Source: Bacteroidales bacterium
GTDB taxonomy: Bacteria > Bacteroidota > Bacteroidia > Bacteroidales > UBA932
Assembly (NCBI GenBank): GCA_016283985.1
Contig: JAEENZ010000061.1
Location: 1-11,833 of the forward strand
DNA length: 11,833 nt
Reading direction: 5' to 3'
Part shown: positions 1 through 9,728 of the stretch, in pieces
How the letters are laid out: each line of letters starts with the position of its first letter
How positions within the stretch are numbered: the stretch's first letter is position 1
Program-made: the position numbers and the translations under genes
Notes under the pieces: generated by a model
Told to the model about the DNA's origin: nothing
Database searches by the model: none
What the model saw: only the letters and a program-made list of their open reading frames with translations

Positions 1-2
1 AA

Positions 3-1760
3 ACCGGCGACAGCCGTACTGCCGATATCACCATCAATTGCGAAAAGTCTACTGCCACCGTGCCGGTGACCCAGCTCCAGAACAATGTAATGGTGCTGGA
101 GAATCAGACTTTCAGCGTGGCTGCAGCGGGTGAGACCATCACCCTGCCCGTCAGGACCAACGTAACGGTAACCCCGTCGTCCGACGTCGCGTGGATAACC
201 GTTGCCCAGACCAAGGCTGTGGAAGAACATTCCTTCTCCATCACTGTGTCCGCAAACGAGGCATATGAAGAGCGTGAGGGGCATGTGACATTCACCTCCG
301 ACGCCGGAAATGCCGTTATCACGGTTAAGCAAGAAGCAGCGGAAGAGCCCTCTGATGGTATTATCCGTATTCTTGCCATCGGAAACAGCTTCTCGCAGGA
401 TGCAGTGGAGCAATACCTCTGGAACCTGTTCAATGCCGCAGGTAAAAAGGTTATCATCGGCGATCTGTACATTGGGGGATGCTCGCTGGAGACTCATTAT
501 AACAATTCCCAGTCAGATGCTGCAGAATATTATTACCGTAAGATAGTGGATGGCGAAAAAACCGAAACCAGATCCAGTCTTGCCGCCGGTCTCGAAGATG
601 AGAAGTGGGATTACGTGAGTTTTCAGCAGGTCAGCGGATTGTCCGGACAGGCGGAGACTTATGAGCCTTATCTGGGCAACCTTATCACCTATGTGAAGGG
701 AAAGGTTGGCGAAAAAGCCACTCTCCTTCTCCATCAGACCTGGGCTTATGCTACCACGTCCGACCATTCTGACTTCTCCAAGTACGACAAGAACCAGATG
801 ACAATGTATAATGCCATCATGAGCGCCGGACAGACGGCTATGGCTGCACATTCCGAGCTTAAGGCCGTGGTTCCTTGCGGAACTGCAATCCAGAACGGAC
901 GCACCACCTGGCTCGGCGACACTTTCAACCGTGACGGCTATCATCTTGAGGTTACCTACGGCCGCTTCACTGCTGCCTGCACCTGGTACGAGACCATTTC
1001 GGGAGAATCTGTGCTGAATACTACCTGGCATCACGAGAATATCGATGATACCCTTGCCGAGATTTGCCGTGCAGCCGCACATGCGGCTTGCGCAAAGCCT
1101 TGGGAAGTGACCGAACTCACCGACTATAAGACTCCCACCACCCAGGACCCCGACTTCACCGTTCCCGTACAGATCGACTTTGGAGCCGGCACAACTGCAA
1201 CCCCTGCAGGCTGGAGCCGGGTGCCCGTCTATTCAACCACGGATCCTGTCTTCCTCAAGAACGCCGAAGATAAATATGCAAGCATCAGCATTACCGGCTT
1301 GAGCGGCTTCACCGCCAACTATAATGGGGTGGGCGGCGAAGTAGATCAGGAACTCACCATCAACGGAGTCAATTATCCTAAAGGTGTCTGGTATGATGGC
1401 ATTATGATTGGTGGCACCAAGAATCAGGGTGATGTAGGTCCTGCGGTCGTTACCATCTCCGGATTCGATCCTTCCCTCACATACGACCTTACCATCATTG
1501 CGGTTCGCTGGAACGGAAGTGCTGCCGCACGTATAAGCGAGTACAAAGTGATAGGCAAGACGGAATCCGAAGCCAAGAGTATCAATACCGGTCTTAAGAA
1601 TATAACCGCCACCGATGGCAACTTCGATGGCTTTGGCATCAGTTTCACCGGAGTGGCTCCCGCCTCGGATGGCACCATCAAGGTATCCATCATAGGCAAA
1701 GATACCACTCTTGCTGCTGACGGACATATCAACGCACTTACCATTAAAAAAGTTCAATGA
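3..1760 (+). CDS. BACON / DUF4886 SGNH-hydrolase-like protein, 5' partial
   Basis: The frame is open from the left edge, so the real start lies upstream; the GTG at 60 is internal. Numbering from the codon at nt 3 (585 residues in view): residues 1-22 are the end of one BACON domain (closing strand TVPVTQ), and about 23-111 form a second with AWITV and a closing ITVKQ. BACON domains are Ig-like, carbohydrate- or mucin-associated modules of Bacteroidota exported proteins. Residues about 121-335 match DUF4886, related to SGNH hydrolases: block I GNSFS (Ser at nt 387-389), a Gly-rich GGCSLE block, a W-D-Y-V block with FQQ, and a late DGYHL block with Asp at 933 and His at 942, giving a plausible Ser/Asp/His set. 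Residues about 387-585 are a beta-rich module opening with IDFGAG, perhaps carbohydrate binding. No type IX secretion C-terminal signal is evident. An esterase role is inferred from the fold. It overlaps the next gene by 4 nt (ATGA at 1757). Confidence 0.85.
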   Translation, partial: TGDSRTADITINCEKSTATVPVTQLQNNVMVLENQTFSVAAAGETITLPVRTNVTVTPSSDVAWITVAQTKAVEEHSFSITVSANEAYEEREGHVTFTSDAGNAVITVKQEAAEEPSDGIIRILAIGNSFSQDAVEQYLWNLFNAAGKKVIIGDLYIGGCSLETHYNNSQSDAAEYYYRKIVDGEKTETRSSLAAGLEDEKWDYVSFQQVSGLSGQAETYEPYLGNLITYVKGKVGEKATLLLHQTWAYATTSDHSDFSKYDKNQMTMYNAIMSAGQTAMAAHSELKAVVPCGTAIQNGRTTWLGDTFNRDGYHLEVTYGRFTAACTWYETISGESVLNTTWHHENIDDTLAEICRAAAHAACAKPWEVTELTDYKTPTTQDPDFTVPVQIDFGAGTTATPAGWSRVPVYSTTDPVFLKNAEDKYASISITGLSGFTANYNGVGGEVDQELTINGVNYPKGVWYDGIMIGGTKNQGDVGPAVVTISGFDPSLTYDLTIIAVRWNGSAAARISEYKVIGKTESEAKSINTGLKNITATDGNFDGFGISFTGVAPASDGTIKVSIIGKDTTLAADGHINALTIKKVQ

Positions 1761-4700
1761 TAACAAGCCTTATCCTAGCTCTTACAGTGTTCCTGCTCCC
1801 CAACCCTTATGGAAGGGAGCAGGTATCTCTTGACGGCAAATGGTCCGCTATCGTCGATCAGTACGAAGTGGGTGCCGGAAAGAAACTCTGGCTCGACCGC
1901 GAGCCTGCGGACAAGACAGAATTCCTTGAATATTCCTGGAAAGGGGGCATGACGCTGGATGTCCCCGGGGACTGGAACCATCAGGAGCCCGGTCTCTGGT
2001 GGTATGAAGGAACAGTCTGGTATTCAAGGCATTTCCAGGCGGTAAGGGAGGAAGGAAAAAGGCGTATATTATACTTCGCTGGAGTGAGTCTCCGTTGCGA
2101 GGTCTGGCTGAACGGCACCAAGGTGGCAAGTCACGAAGGTTCGTTCACACCCTTCCAGGCAGATGTCACGGATGTGTTGAAAGAAGGCGACAACTTCCTG
2201 GCTGTGCGCGTGAACAACAACCGCCGTGCGGATGCAATCCCCGCCATGTCTTTCGACTGGTGGAACTATGGCGGCATAACCCGCGAGGTAATGCTGTTGA
2301 GCGTGCCGGAGAGGCATATATCAGATTATTTCGTGAGGCTGGAGCCAGGCGCCTCCGACCGCATCCGCGTGGATGTAAAACTCTCCGAACCGGTTGCAGA
2401 AGAGGTTCGTTTCGAGATTCCGGAGCTTAAACTTAAAGGAAAATTGCAGACGGGCTCCGACGGCAGCGCCAGCGCGGTATTCAAGGCCCGTAAGCTGAAG
2501 CTATGGGCGCCCTTGTCCCCGAAACTCTATGATGTCAGGATTGCCACCGCGGAGGATGCCGTGAGCGACAGGATAGGTTTCCGCCAGATTGAGGTGGAAG
2601 GCACCGGCATACTCGTGAACGGGGAGAAGACCTTCCTCAAGAGCATCTCCTTCCACGAAGAAATCCCTATGGAAAAGCGCAGGGCCGTTTCCGAGGACGA
2701 TGCGCATGTGCTGGTGGATGCCGCACTGGAACTGGGCTGCAACACCATCCGCCTGGCCCACTATCCGCAGAGCGAGCATATAGTCCGCTATGCTGAGGAG
2801 AAAGGCCTGCTGATCTGGGAAGAAATCCCCCTCTGGCAGGGCATAGATTTCTCGAATGAGGATACCTACCGCAAGGCAGAGACCTATCTTTGGGAGATGA
2901 TTGCCCGGGACCGCAACCGCTGCGCCATAGGCTTCTGGAGTATCTCCAACGAGACAAAACCTGCACCTGCGCGTGATGCGTTCCTGAGCCGCCTTCTCAA
3001 GTACGGCCGTTCGCTGGACGGCTCCCGTCTCTTTGCATCCGCTTTCGACGTGGCCTACTACATTCCCGAGGCGGACGAGTTCCAAATGAAGGACGGCTTT
3101 GCAGGCGAGTTGGACGTTATAGGCGTCAATAAATATATGGGCTGGTATGCCAAATGGCCCAAACCCGCCGCAGAAATCAAGTGGAATGTGTTTACGGACA
3201 AGCCGCTTATAATCAGCGAGTTCGGATGCGAAGCCCTGGCTGGACGCAAGGGGCGGGCCGATGAAGCCGGCTCATGGAGCGAAGACTATCAGGCCGCCCT
3301 CTACCGGGACAATCTGACCATGTTCCGCAACATCCCCAATCTGGCCGGCGTCTCGCCCTGGGTGCTCTTCGATTTCCTGAGCCCCTACCGCCAGCATCCG
3401 GTCAATCAGTCATCATTCAACCGCAAGGGCCTTCTTTCGGACAAGGGAGTAAAGAAACAGGCTTGGCACATCATGCACGAGTACTACTGCGGTGCCGTGG
3501 CTTCCTACCGCGATGCCTCTGCCCCTGTGGATGCCCGCGTGGAGGATCTGTTGTCGCAGATGACCCTTCACGAGAAGGTGATGCAGCTGAATCAGTACAC
3601 TCTTGGCCGCAACGACAACGTGAACAACATCGGCGAGGCCGTGAAGAATATCCCCGCCGAGATAGGTTCCCTTATTTATTTCGATACCGACCCGAAGTTG
3701 CGCAACGCCATGCAGAAGCGGGCGGTGGAGCAGTCCCGCCTGGGAATCCCCATCCTCTTCGGTTACGACGACATCCACGGTTTCAAGACCCTCTATCAGA
3801 TTTCCCTTGGCCAGGCCTGCTCCTGGAATCCGGAACTGGTGGAGAAGATGTGTGCACATTCTGCCCGTGAGGCACGCCGCAGCGGTGTGGACTGGACATT
3901 CTCTCCCATGATCGATGTTGCGCGCGATCCCCGCTGGGGCCGCGTGGCGGAGGGTTACGGGGAAGATCCCTACGTGAATGGAGTCTTCGGTGCCGCCACC
4001 GTGCGTGGATACCAGGGCGCAGGTCTGACATCCCAGGATGCAGTGGCCTCCTGCCTCAAGCATTTCGTCGGCTATGGCGCCTCGGAGGCCGGCCGCGATT
4101 ATGTCTACACCGAGATCTCCCGTCCCACACTCTGGAACGTGTACCTTTATCCTTATAAAATGGGTGTGGATGCGGGAGCGGTGTCGCTCATGAGTTCGTT
4201 CAACGACATAAGCGGCGTGCCCGGCTCGGCAAATCACTATACCATGACCGGGGTCCTGCGGGACCGCTGGGGCTTCGACGGGCTTGTTGTCTCCGATTGG
4301 GATGCGGTGAAACAGCTTATCAATCAGGGATATAGCGCCGACCTGAAGGAGGCTTCCGCAGCCGCCCTGACCGCTGGCGTGGATATCGATATGATGTCCC
4401 ACGGATACGACAGATACCTGGAGGAACTGGTAGGAGAGGGGAAGGTTCCCGAGAGTGTGGTGGACGAGGCCGTACGCCGCGTGCTGCGGGTGAAGTTCCG
4501 CCTTGGCCTCTTCGAGAACCCTTACACCCCCGAATCTGCTCCCGAGGAGCGATTCTTCCTTCCAGAGGCCATGCAGACCGCATCCGAACTGGCGGCTGAA
4601 TCGATGGTGCTGCTGAAGAATGACGGCATCCTGCCCCTGAAGGGGGTGAAGAAACTGGCTGTCATCGGCCCTCTGGCCAAGAACGGCAGCGACCTGCGCG

Positions 4701-5620
4701 GAAACTGGCGCGGACATTCCGAAGCTGATGAGGTAGAGGTTTTCTTCGATGCGATCGTTCGGGAGTTCCCGGATGCCGAGGTGCGTTATGCTGAAGGTTG
4801 CGAAGTTGAGGGGAAAAAGGCTGACAATATCAACGATATCGTGGAACTGGCCAAATGGGCGGATGCCGTGGTGTTGTGCCTGGGCGAAAAACTGAACTGG
4901 AGCGGGGAGAACACCTCCCGCACCTCCATCGCCCTGCCAAATGGCCAGCAGGAATTGTTAAGCATGGTCAGTATGGCCGGTAAGCCGGTGGTGGTCACGC
5001 TCACAAACGGCCGCCCGCTGGAACTCTGCCACATCGTACCCTTCGCAAAAGCTATCGTGGAAACCTGGCAACCGGGCTGCAACGGTGCATCCGCCCTTGC
5101 GGGAATACTGAGCGGACGCATCAATCCTTCCGGAAAACTAGCCATAACCTTCCCTTATGTGACAGGGCAGATACCTATCTATTATAACCGTCACAAATCC
5201 GGCCGCAGGGGCACCCAAGGCATCTATAAGGACGGAATGCCAACCGAGCCCCTATATTCCTTCGGGCACGGCCTGAGCTATACCACCTTCGAATACGGCG
5301 AGCCCGTGGTGGTCGGGACTGCATCCCTGGATGCACCGTTCACCGTTGAGGTGAGCGTGTCGAACACCGGCTCCGTGGACGGCAAGGAAGCAGTGCTCTG
5401 GTATGTGAGTGACCCGTACTGCTCGGTGCTCACTCGTCCCGAAAAGGAACTCAAGTTCTTCGAAAAGAAGATGATACGAGCCGGGGCCACGGAGGTATTC
5501 CGCTTCGAGGTGGATCCCGCACGGGACCTTGGTTATCTGGACGGTGACGGGAAGTATTTCGTCGAGCCCGGAGAATATCATATCCTTGTAGGTGACAAAG
5601 ATCTTAAGCTGAACCTGTAA
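1757..5620 (+). CDS. GH2-GH3 fusion glycoside hydrolase (beta-glucuronidase-like + beta-glucosidase/xylosidase-like)
   Basis: A 1287-residue protein holding two complete enzymes. Residues about 20-185 are the GH2 sugar-binding jelly roll (SLDGKW near the start), about 186-280 the Ig-like domain and about 281-577 the TIM barrel. The GH2 acid/base is E399 (SISNE, nt 2951) and the nucleophile E488 (ISEFG, nt 3218). N555-R-K557-G matches the N-x-K motif that binds the carboxylate in beta-glucuronidases. From about residue 584 (YRDASAPVDARVEDLLS) a BglX-like GH3 enzyme follows: KHF at 768-770, nucleophile D847 (VVSDW, nt 4295), probable acid/base E1051 (SGENTSR, nt 4907) and an Fn3-like domain about 1193-1275. 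Both halves are near normal length, with only some six residues between them and no second signal peptide. The N-terminus is hydrophobic (SLILALTVFLL) but lacks Lys/Arg and a clear cleavage site. This is the only ATG, since an in-frame TAA lies at 1745. Exact substrates are inference. Confidence 0.93.
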   Translation: MITSLILALTVFLLPNPYGREQVSLDGKWSAIVDQYEVGAGKKLWLDREPADKTEFLEYSWKGGMTLDVPGDWNHQEPGLWWYEGTVWYSRHFQAVREEGKRRILYFAGVSLRCEVWLNGTKVASHEGSFTPFQADVTDVLKEGDNFLAVRVNNNRRADAIPAMSFDWWNYGGITREVMLLSVPERHISDYFVRLEPGASDRIRVDVKLSEPVAEEVRFEIPELKLKGKLQTGSDGSASAVFKARKLKLWAPLSPKLYDVRIATAEDAVSDRIGFRQIEVEGTGILVNGEKTFLKSISFHEEIPMEKRRAVSEDDAHVLVDAALELGCNTIRLAHYPQSEHIVRYAEEKGLLIWEEIPLWQGIDFSNEDTYRKAETYLWEMIARDRNRCAIGFWSISNETKPAPARDAFLSRLLKYGRSLDGSRLFASAFDVAYYIPEADEFQMKDGFAGELDVIGVNKYMGWYAKWPKPAAEIKWNVFTDKPLIISEFGCEALAGRKGRADEAGSWSEDYQAALYRDNLTMFRNIPNLAGVSPWVLFDFLSPYRQHPVNQSSFNRKGLLSDKGVKKQAWHIMHEYYCGAVASYRDASAPVDARVEDLLSQMTLHEKVMQLNQYTLGRNDNVNNIGEAVKNIPAEIGSLIYFDTDPKLRNAMQKRAVEQSRLGIPILFGYDDIHGFKTLYQISLGQACSWNPELVEKMCAHSAREARRSGVDWTFSPMIDVARDPRWGRVAEGYGEDPYVNGVFGAATVRGYQGAGLTSQDAVASCLKHFVGYGASEAGRDYVYTEISRPTLWNVYLYPYKMGVDAGAVSLMSSFNDISGVPGSANHYTMTGVLRDRWGFDGLVVSDWDAVKQLINQGYSADLKEASAAALTAGVDIDMMSHGYDRYLEELVGEGKVPESVVDEAVRRVLRVKFRLGLFENPYTPESAPEERFFLPEAMQTASELAAESMVLLKNDGILPLKGVKKLAVIGPLAKNGSDLRGNWRGHSEADEVEVFFDAIVREFPDAEVRYAEGCEVEGKKADNINDIVELAKWADAVVLCLGEKLNWSGENTSRTSIALPNGQQELLSMVSMAGKPVVVTLTNGRPLELCHIVPFAKAIVETWQPGCNGASALAGILSGRINPSGKLAITFPYVTGQIPIYYNRHKSGRRGTQGIYKDGMPTEPLYSFGHGLSYTTFEYGEPVVVGTASLDAPFTVEVSVSNTGSVDGKEAVLWYVSDPYCSVLTRPEKELKFFEKKMIRAGATEVFRFEVDPARDLGYLDGDGKYFVEPGEYHILVGDKDLKLNL

Positions 5621-8064
5621 TGCGTGCACTCCTGCTGGTTGCGACCTTGTCGCTTTCGATTTCAGCCTTCGCCCAGAGGAGCGAAGTGCTGCTGGAGAAG
5701 GGGTGGAAGTTCCATCGTGGAGATGCCCCCGAGGCCTCTGCCGCCGCTTATGACGATTCCGCCTGGCAGGAAGTGTGCATACCCCACGATTGGGCTATCT
5801 ACGGCCCTTTCAGCCGTGAGTACGATCTTCAGAACGTGGCGGTTACGCAGAATTACGAGAAAAAGGCCTCGCTTAAGACCGGACGCACTGGCGGCCTGCC
5901 TTATGTGGGCTGCGGATGGTACAGATGCAGTTTCGAGGTGCCCTCCGGCAAGCGGGCGACGCTGGTCTTCGACGGTGCAATGAGCGATGCGCACGTATTT
6001 GTCAACGGAAAAGAGGTCTGCTTCTGGCCTTATGGTTATAATTCCTTCCATGTCGATATTACCGAGGCGGTGCATCCTGGCGGCAATGAGCTTGCAGTCC
6101 GTTTGGAAAATCTCCCCAACTCTTCTCGCTGGTATCCCGGTGCAGGCCTCTATCGCAACGTTCATCTTGTTCTCACTGAAGCTTTACATGTAGGAGTATG
6201 GGGAACACACGTTGCTACTCCTGAGGTATCTGCCGATTTCGCCTCCGTTCACCTGGAAACAACTCTGGAAGGGGTAGATGACATAGGTGCCAAGGTGCAT
6301 ACTTGCATAATAGGGCCTGACGGAGACGTGGTTGCAGAAGCGGATTCTTCTCTTCAGCCCGGAGAAAGCACTGCAGTCCAGGATTTCGGCATCCCGGCTC
6401 CGGAACTATGGAGCCCTGAAACACCTTCTTTGTACAAGGCGGTATCGGTAATAGGGGACGGGATTCGTGAGACAGACCGCTATGAGACGGTTTTTGGAAT
6501 CCGCAGTGTGGAGTTTATCCCCGGAAAGGGTTTCCTGCTGAACGGAGTGCCGCGCAAGTTCCAAGGGGTTTGCAACCATCACGACCTTGGCCCCCTGGGC
6601 GCTGCGGTGAATGAAGCAGCGCTGCGCCATCAGCTTGAGCTGCTGAAAGATATGGGTTGCGATGCCATCCGCACATCCCACAATATGCCGGCTCCGGAGC
6701 TGGTGCGGCTATGTGATGAAATGGGCTTCATGATGATGGTCGAGCCCTTTGATGAATGGGATGTGGCCAAGTGCCGGAACGGCTATCACCGCTACTTCGC
6801 CGAATGGGCGGAAAAGGATATGGTGAATATGCTCCGCCAGTATCGCAACCATCCTTCCGTGGTTCTTTGGAGCATAGGCAACGAAGTACCCACGCAGTGC
6901 AGCCCGGAGGGGTATAAAGTCGCTTCTTTCCTGCGGGACATCTGTCACAGGGAAGATCCCACGCGGCTTGTCACCTGTGGCATGGACCAGGTTTCGTGCG
7001 TGCTTTCAAATGGCTTTGCAGCCTGCATCGACGTGCCCGGCCTGAACTATCGCACCTTCCGCTACGAAGAGGCGTATGCGGCTCTGCCCCAGGGATTTAT
7101 CCTCGGCACGGAAACTGGTTCTACCGTGAGTTCCCGCGGGGTTTACAAATTGCCGGCGGTAAAGCGTTTCAGCGCAAAAGATCCCGACCAGCAGTGCTCC
7201 GCCTATGAGTTGGATGCCTGTTCATGGTCAAATATCCCGGACGTGGATTTCGCCCTGGCTGACGACTATCCCTGGACTCTCGGGCAGTTCGTCTGGACGG
7301 GATTCGATTATCTGGGCGAGCCCAGCCCCTACGATACCGACGCCTGGCCGAACCATAGTTCCATGTTCGGCATTATCGACCTGGCATCCTTGCCCAAAGA
7401 CCGCTTCTGGCTTTTCCGCAGCGTATGGAACCGCAGTTCGGAAACCTTGCACATACTGCCCCACTGGAACTGGAAAGAAGGGGATAAGGTGCCGGTGATG
7501 GTGTTCACCAGTTACGATGAAGCCGAGTTGTTCCTGAATGGCAAGTCGCTGGGTATCAGAAAGAAGGCTACGGCCGCCGAACCCACTCACGGCGGACAGG
7601 ATGAAGCCCTTGAAGGCCGTTATCGCTTGATTTGGGAAGATATCGATTACGAGCCAGGTGAACTGAAGGTGGTGGCTTATCGCGATGGCGCTCCTGCGGA
7701 TTCCGCTTTCGTTCGCACGGCCGGCAAACCACATCGAATCAGCCTGTCTTATGACGGTCACGCATTGAAATCCGACGGCAAGGATCTCGCCTATGTAACC
7801 GTTTCGATTCTGGATAAAAAAGGCAACCTATGTCCTCTGGACGGGTCTCTACTCAAATTCAAGGTCTCCGGCGCAGGTTCATACCGTGCCGCAGCGAACG
7901 GCGATCCCACCTGCCTGGACATCTTCCACGAGCCCCGCATGCATACTTTCAATGGCAAACTTACCGTGATTGTTCAATCTTCCGAGAAACCCGGCCGCAT
8001 CCGCCTCAAAGTATCCGGCTGCCGTCTCCGCTCCGCCAGACTTTCCGTCAACTCGGTCCTCTAG
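5620..8064 (+). CDS. Exported GH2 beta-galactosidase-like enzyme with DUF4982 module
   Basis: An 814-residue GH2 enzyme that probably removes terminal beta-linked galactose or a similar sugar in the periplasm or at the cell surface. Residues 1-18 are a classical signal peptide (MRALLLVATL..., likely cut at AFA-QR); there is no lipobox. Then come the sugar-binding domain (about 20-185), an Ig-like domain (about 190-293) and a TIM barrel (about 295-600). The acid/base is E422 (LWSIGNE, nt 6883) and the nucleophile E498 (GTETG, nt 7111). WTGFDYLGEPSPY at about 559-571 is typical of the DUF4982-containing GH2 subgroup. Residues about 620-695 are DUF4982 (ELFLNGKSLG), and about 705-805 a further beta-sandwich, GH2 domain-5-like. 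The ATG shares one base with the previous stop (TAATG), so translation is probably coupled. It is the last gene of this operon and ends in TAG. GH2 assignment is firm; galactose specificity is likely but could be another beta-sugar. Confidence 0.93.
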   Translation: MRALLLVATLSLSISAFAQRSEVLLEKGWKFHRGDAPEASAAAYDDSAWQEVCIPHDWAIYGPFSREYDLQNVAVTQNYEKKASLKTGRTGGLPYVGCGWYRCSFEVPSGKRATLVFDGAMSDAHVFVNGKEVCFWPYGYNSFHVDITEAVHPGGNELAVRLENLPNSSRWYPGAGLYRNVHLVLTEALHVGVWGTHVATPEVSADFASVHLETTLEGVDDIGAKVHTCIIGPDGDVVAEADSSLQPGESTAVQDFGIPAPELWSPETPSLYKAVSVIGDGIRETDRYETVFGIRSVEFIPGKGFLLNGVPRKFQGVCNHHDLGPLGAAVNEAALRHQLELLKDMGCDAIRTSHNMPAPELVRLCDEMGFMMMVEPFDEWDVAKCRNGYHRYFAEWAEKDMVNMLRQYRNHPSVVLWSIGNEVPTQCSPEGYKVASFLRDICHREDPTRLVTCGMDQVSCVLSNGFAACIDVPGLNYRTFRYEEAYAALPQGFILGTETGSTVSSRGVYKLPAVKRFSAKDPDQQCSAYELDACSWSNIPDVDFALADDYPWTLGQFVWTGFDYLGEPSPYDTDAWPNHSSMFGIIDLASLPKDRFWLFRSVWNRSSETLHILPHWNWKEGDKVPVMVFTSYDEAELFLNGKSLGIRKKATAAEPTHGGQDEALEGRYRLIWEDIDYEPGELKVVAYRDGAPADSAFVRTAGKPHRISLSYDGHALKSDGKDLAYVTVSILDKKGNLCPLDGSLLKFKVSGAGSYRAAANGDPTCLDIFHEPRMHTFNGKLTVIVQSSEKPGRIRLKVSGCRLRSARLSVNSVL

Positions 8065-8071
8065 TGTTCCC

Positions 8072-8094
8072 GGTGTCCCGTTTTTACGGACACC
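8072..8094 (+). terminator. Possible terminator hairpin after the glycosidase operon
   Basis: A 7-bp perfect GC-rich stem (GGTGTCC/GGACACC) with a T-rich loop starts 7 nt after the stop of the last glycosidase gene; allowing one bulged C it extends by about three pairs. The second hairpin (8114-8145) could act with it. Neither is followed by a clean T tract, so intrinsic termination is only a possibility, inferred mainly from position between two operons. Confidence 0.35.
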
Positions 8095-8145
8095 TGCGAA
8101 CCCCCTTATTTTGCTGCAGGTCCCCTATTTTCCGGACACCTGCAG
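8072..8145. repeat. Two related hairpin/direct-repeat units
   Basis: Two similar units lie in the gap between the glycosidase operon and atpD. Both carry the exact 11-mer CGGACACCTGC (8087-8097 and 8133-8143, 46 bp apart), preceded by a T-rich stretch and a GGT..CCC segment. Unit 1 folds as GGTGTCC (8072-8078) with GGACACC (8088-8094). Unit 2 folds as CTGCAGGT (8114-8121) with ACCTGCAG (8138-8145). Shared sequence plus two independent inverted repeats suggests a duplicated intergenic element, possibly a REP-like family, rather than chance. The function is unknown. Confidence 0.6.
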
Positions 8146-8175
8146 CATCTAAAGTATAAGTTTCGGGATTTTTTG

Positions 8176-8183
8176 TAACTTTG
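8176..8183 (+). promoter_or_regulatory. Bacteroidota-type -7 promoter element for the atp operon
   Basis: TAACTTTG matches the Bacteroidota sigma-70 -7 consensus TAnnTTTG exactly and lies in an AT-rich stretch 18 nt before the atpD ATG. This would put the transcript start near 8188-8191 and give a short leader. No TTTG -33 element is seen at the expected 19-21 nt spacing (about 8151-8157 reads AAAGTAT), so the call rests on the -7 box and position. There is no Shine-Dalgarno-like sequence before atpD, which is usual in this phylum. Confidence 0.6.
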
Positions 8184-8195
8184 AGGATGTATTAA

Positions 8196-9725
<1,530 letters not shown>

Positions 9726-9728
9726 GAA

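Noticed and set aside
60..62. GTG as the start codon of the first gene
   Set aside because: The frame is open to the left edge and the codons from nt 3 encode the end of a BACON domain, so the gene starts outside the window.
3480..3510. Frameshift or stop at the GH2/GH3 junction
   Set aside because: The frame is continuous through the join, and conserved motifs on both sides are in the same frame; an assembly join remains possible and is listed under findings.
3413..4717. Long antisense open frame of 434 codons opposite the GH3 half
   Set aside because: It lies wholly within a strongly supported gene, its protein is His/Gly-rich without family motifs, and open antisense frames are common opposite GC-rich coding sequence.
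8072..8145. Short CRISPR-like array
   Set aside because: There are only two imperfect units with internal hairpins, no regular spacers and no cas genes.
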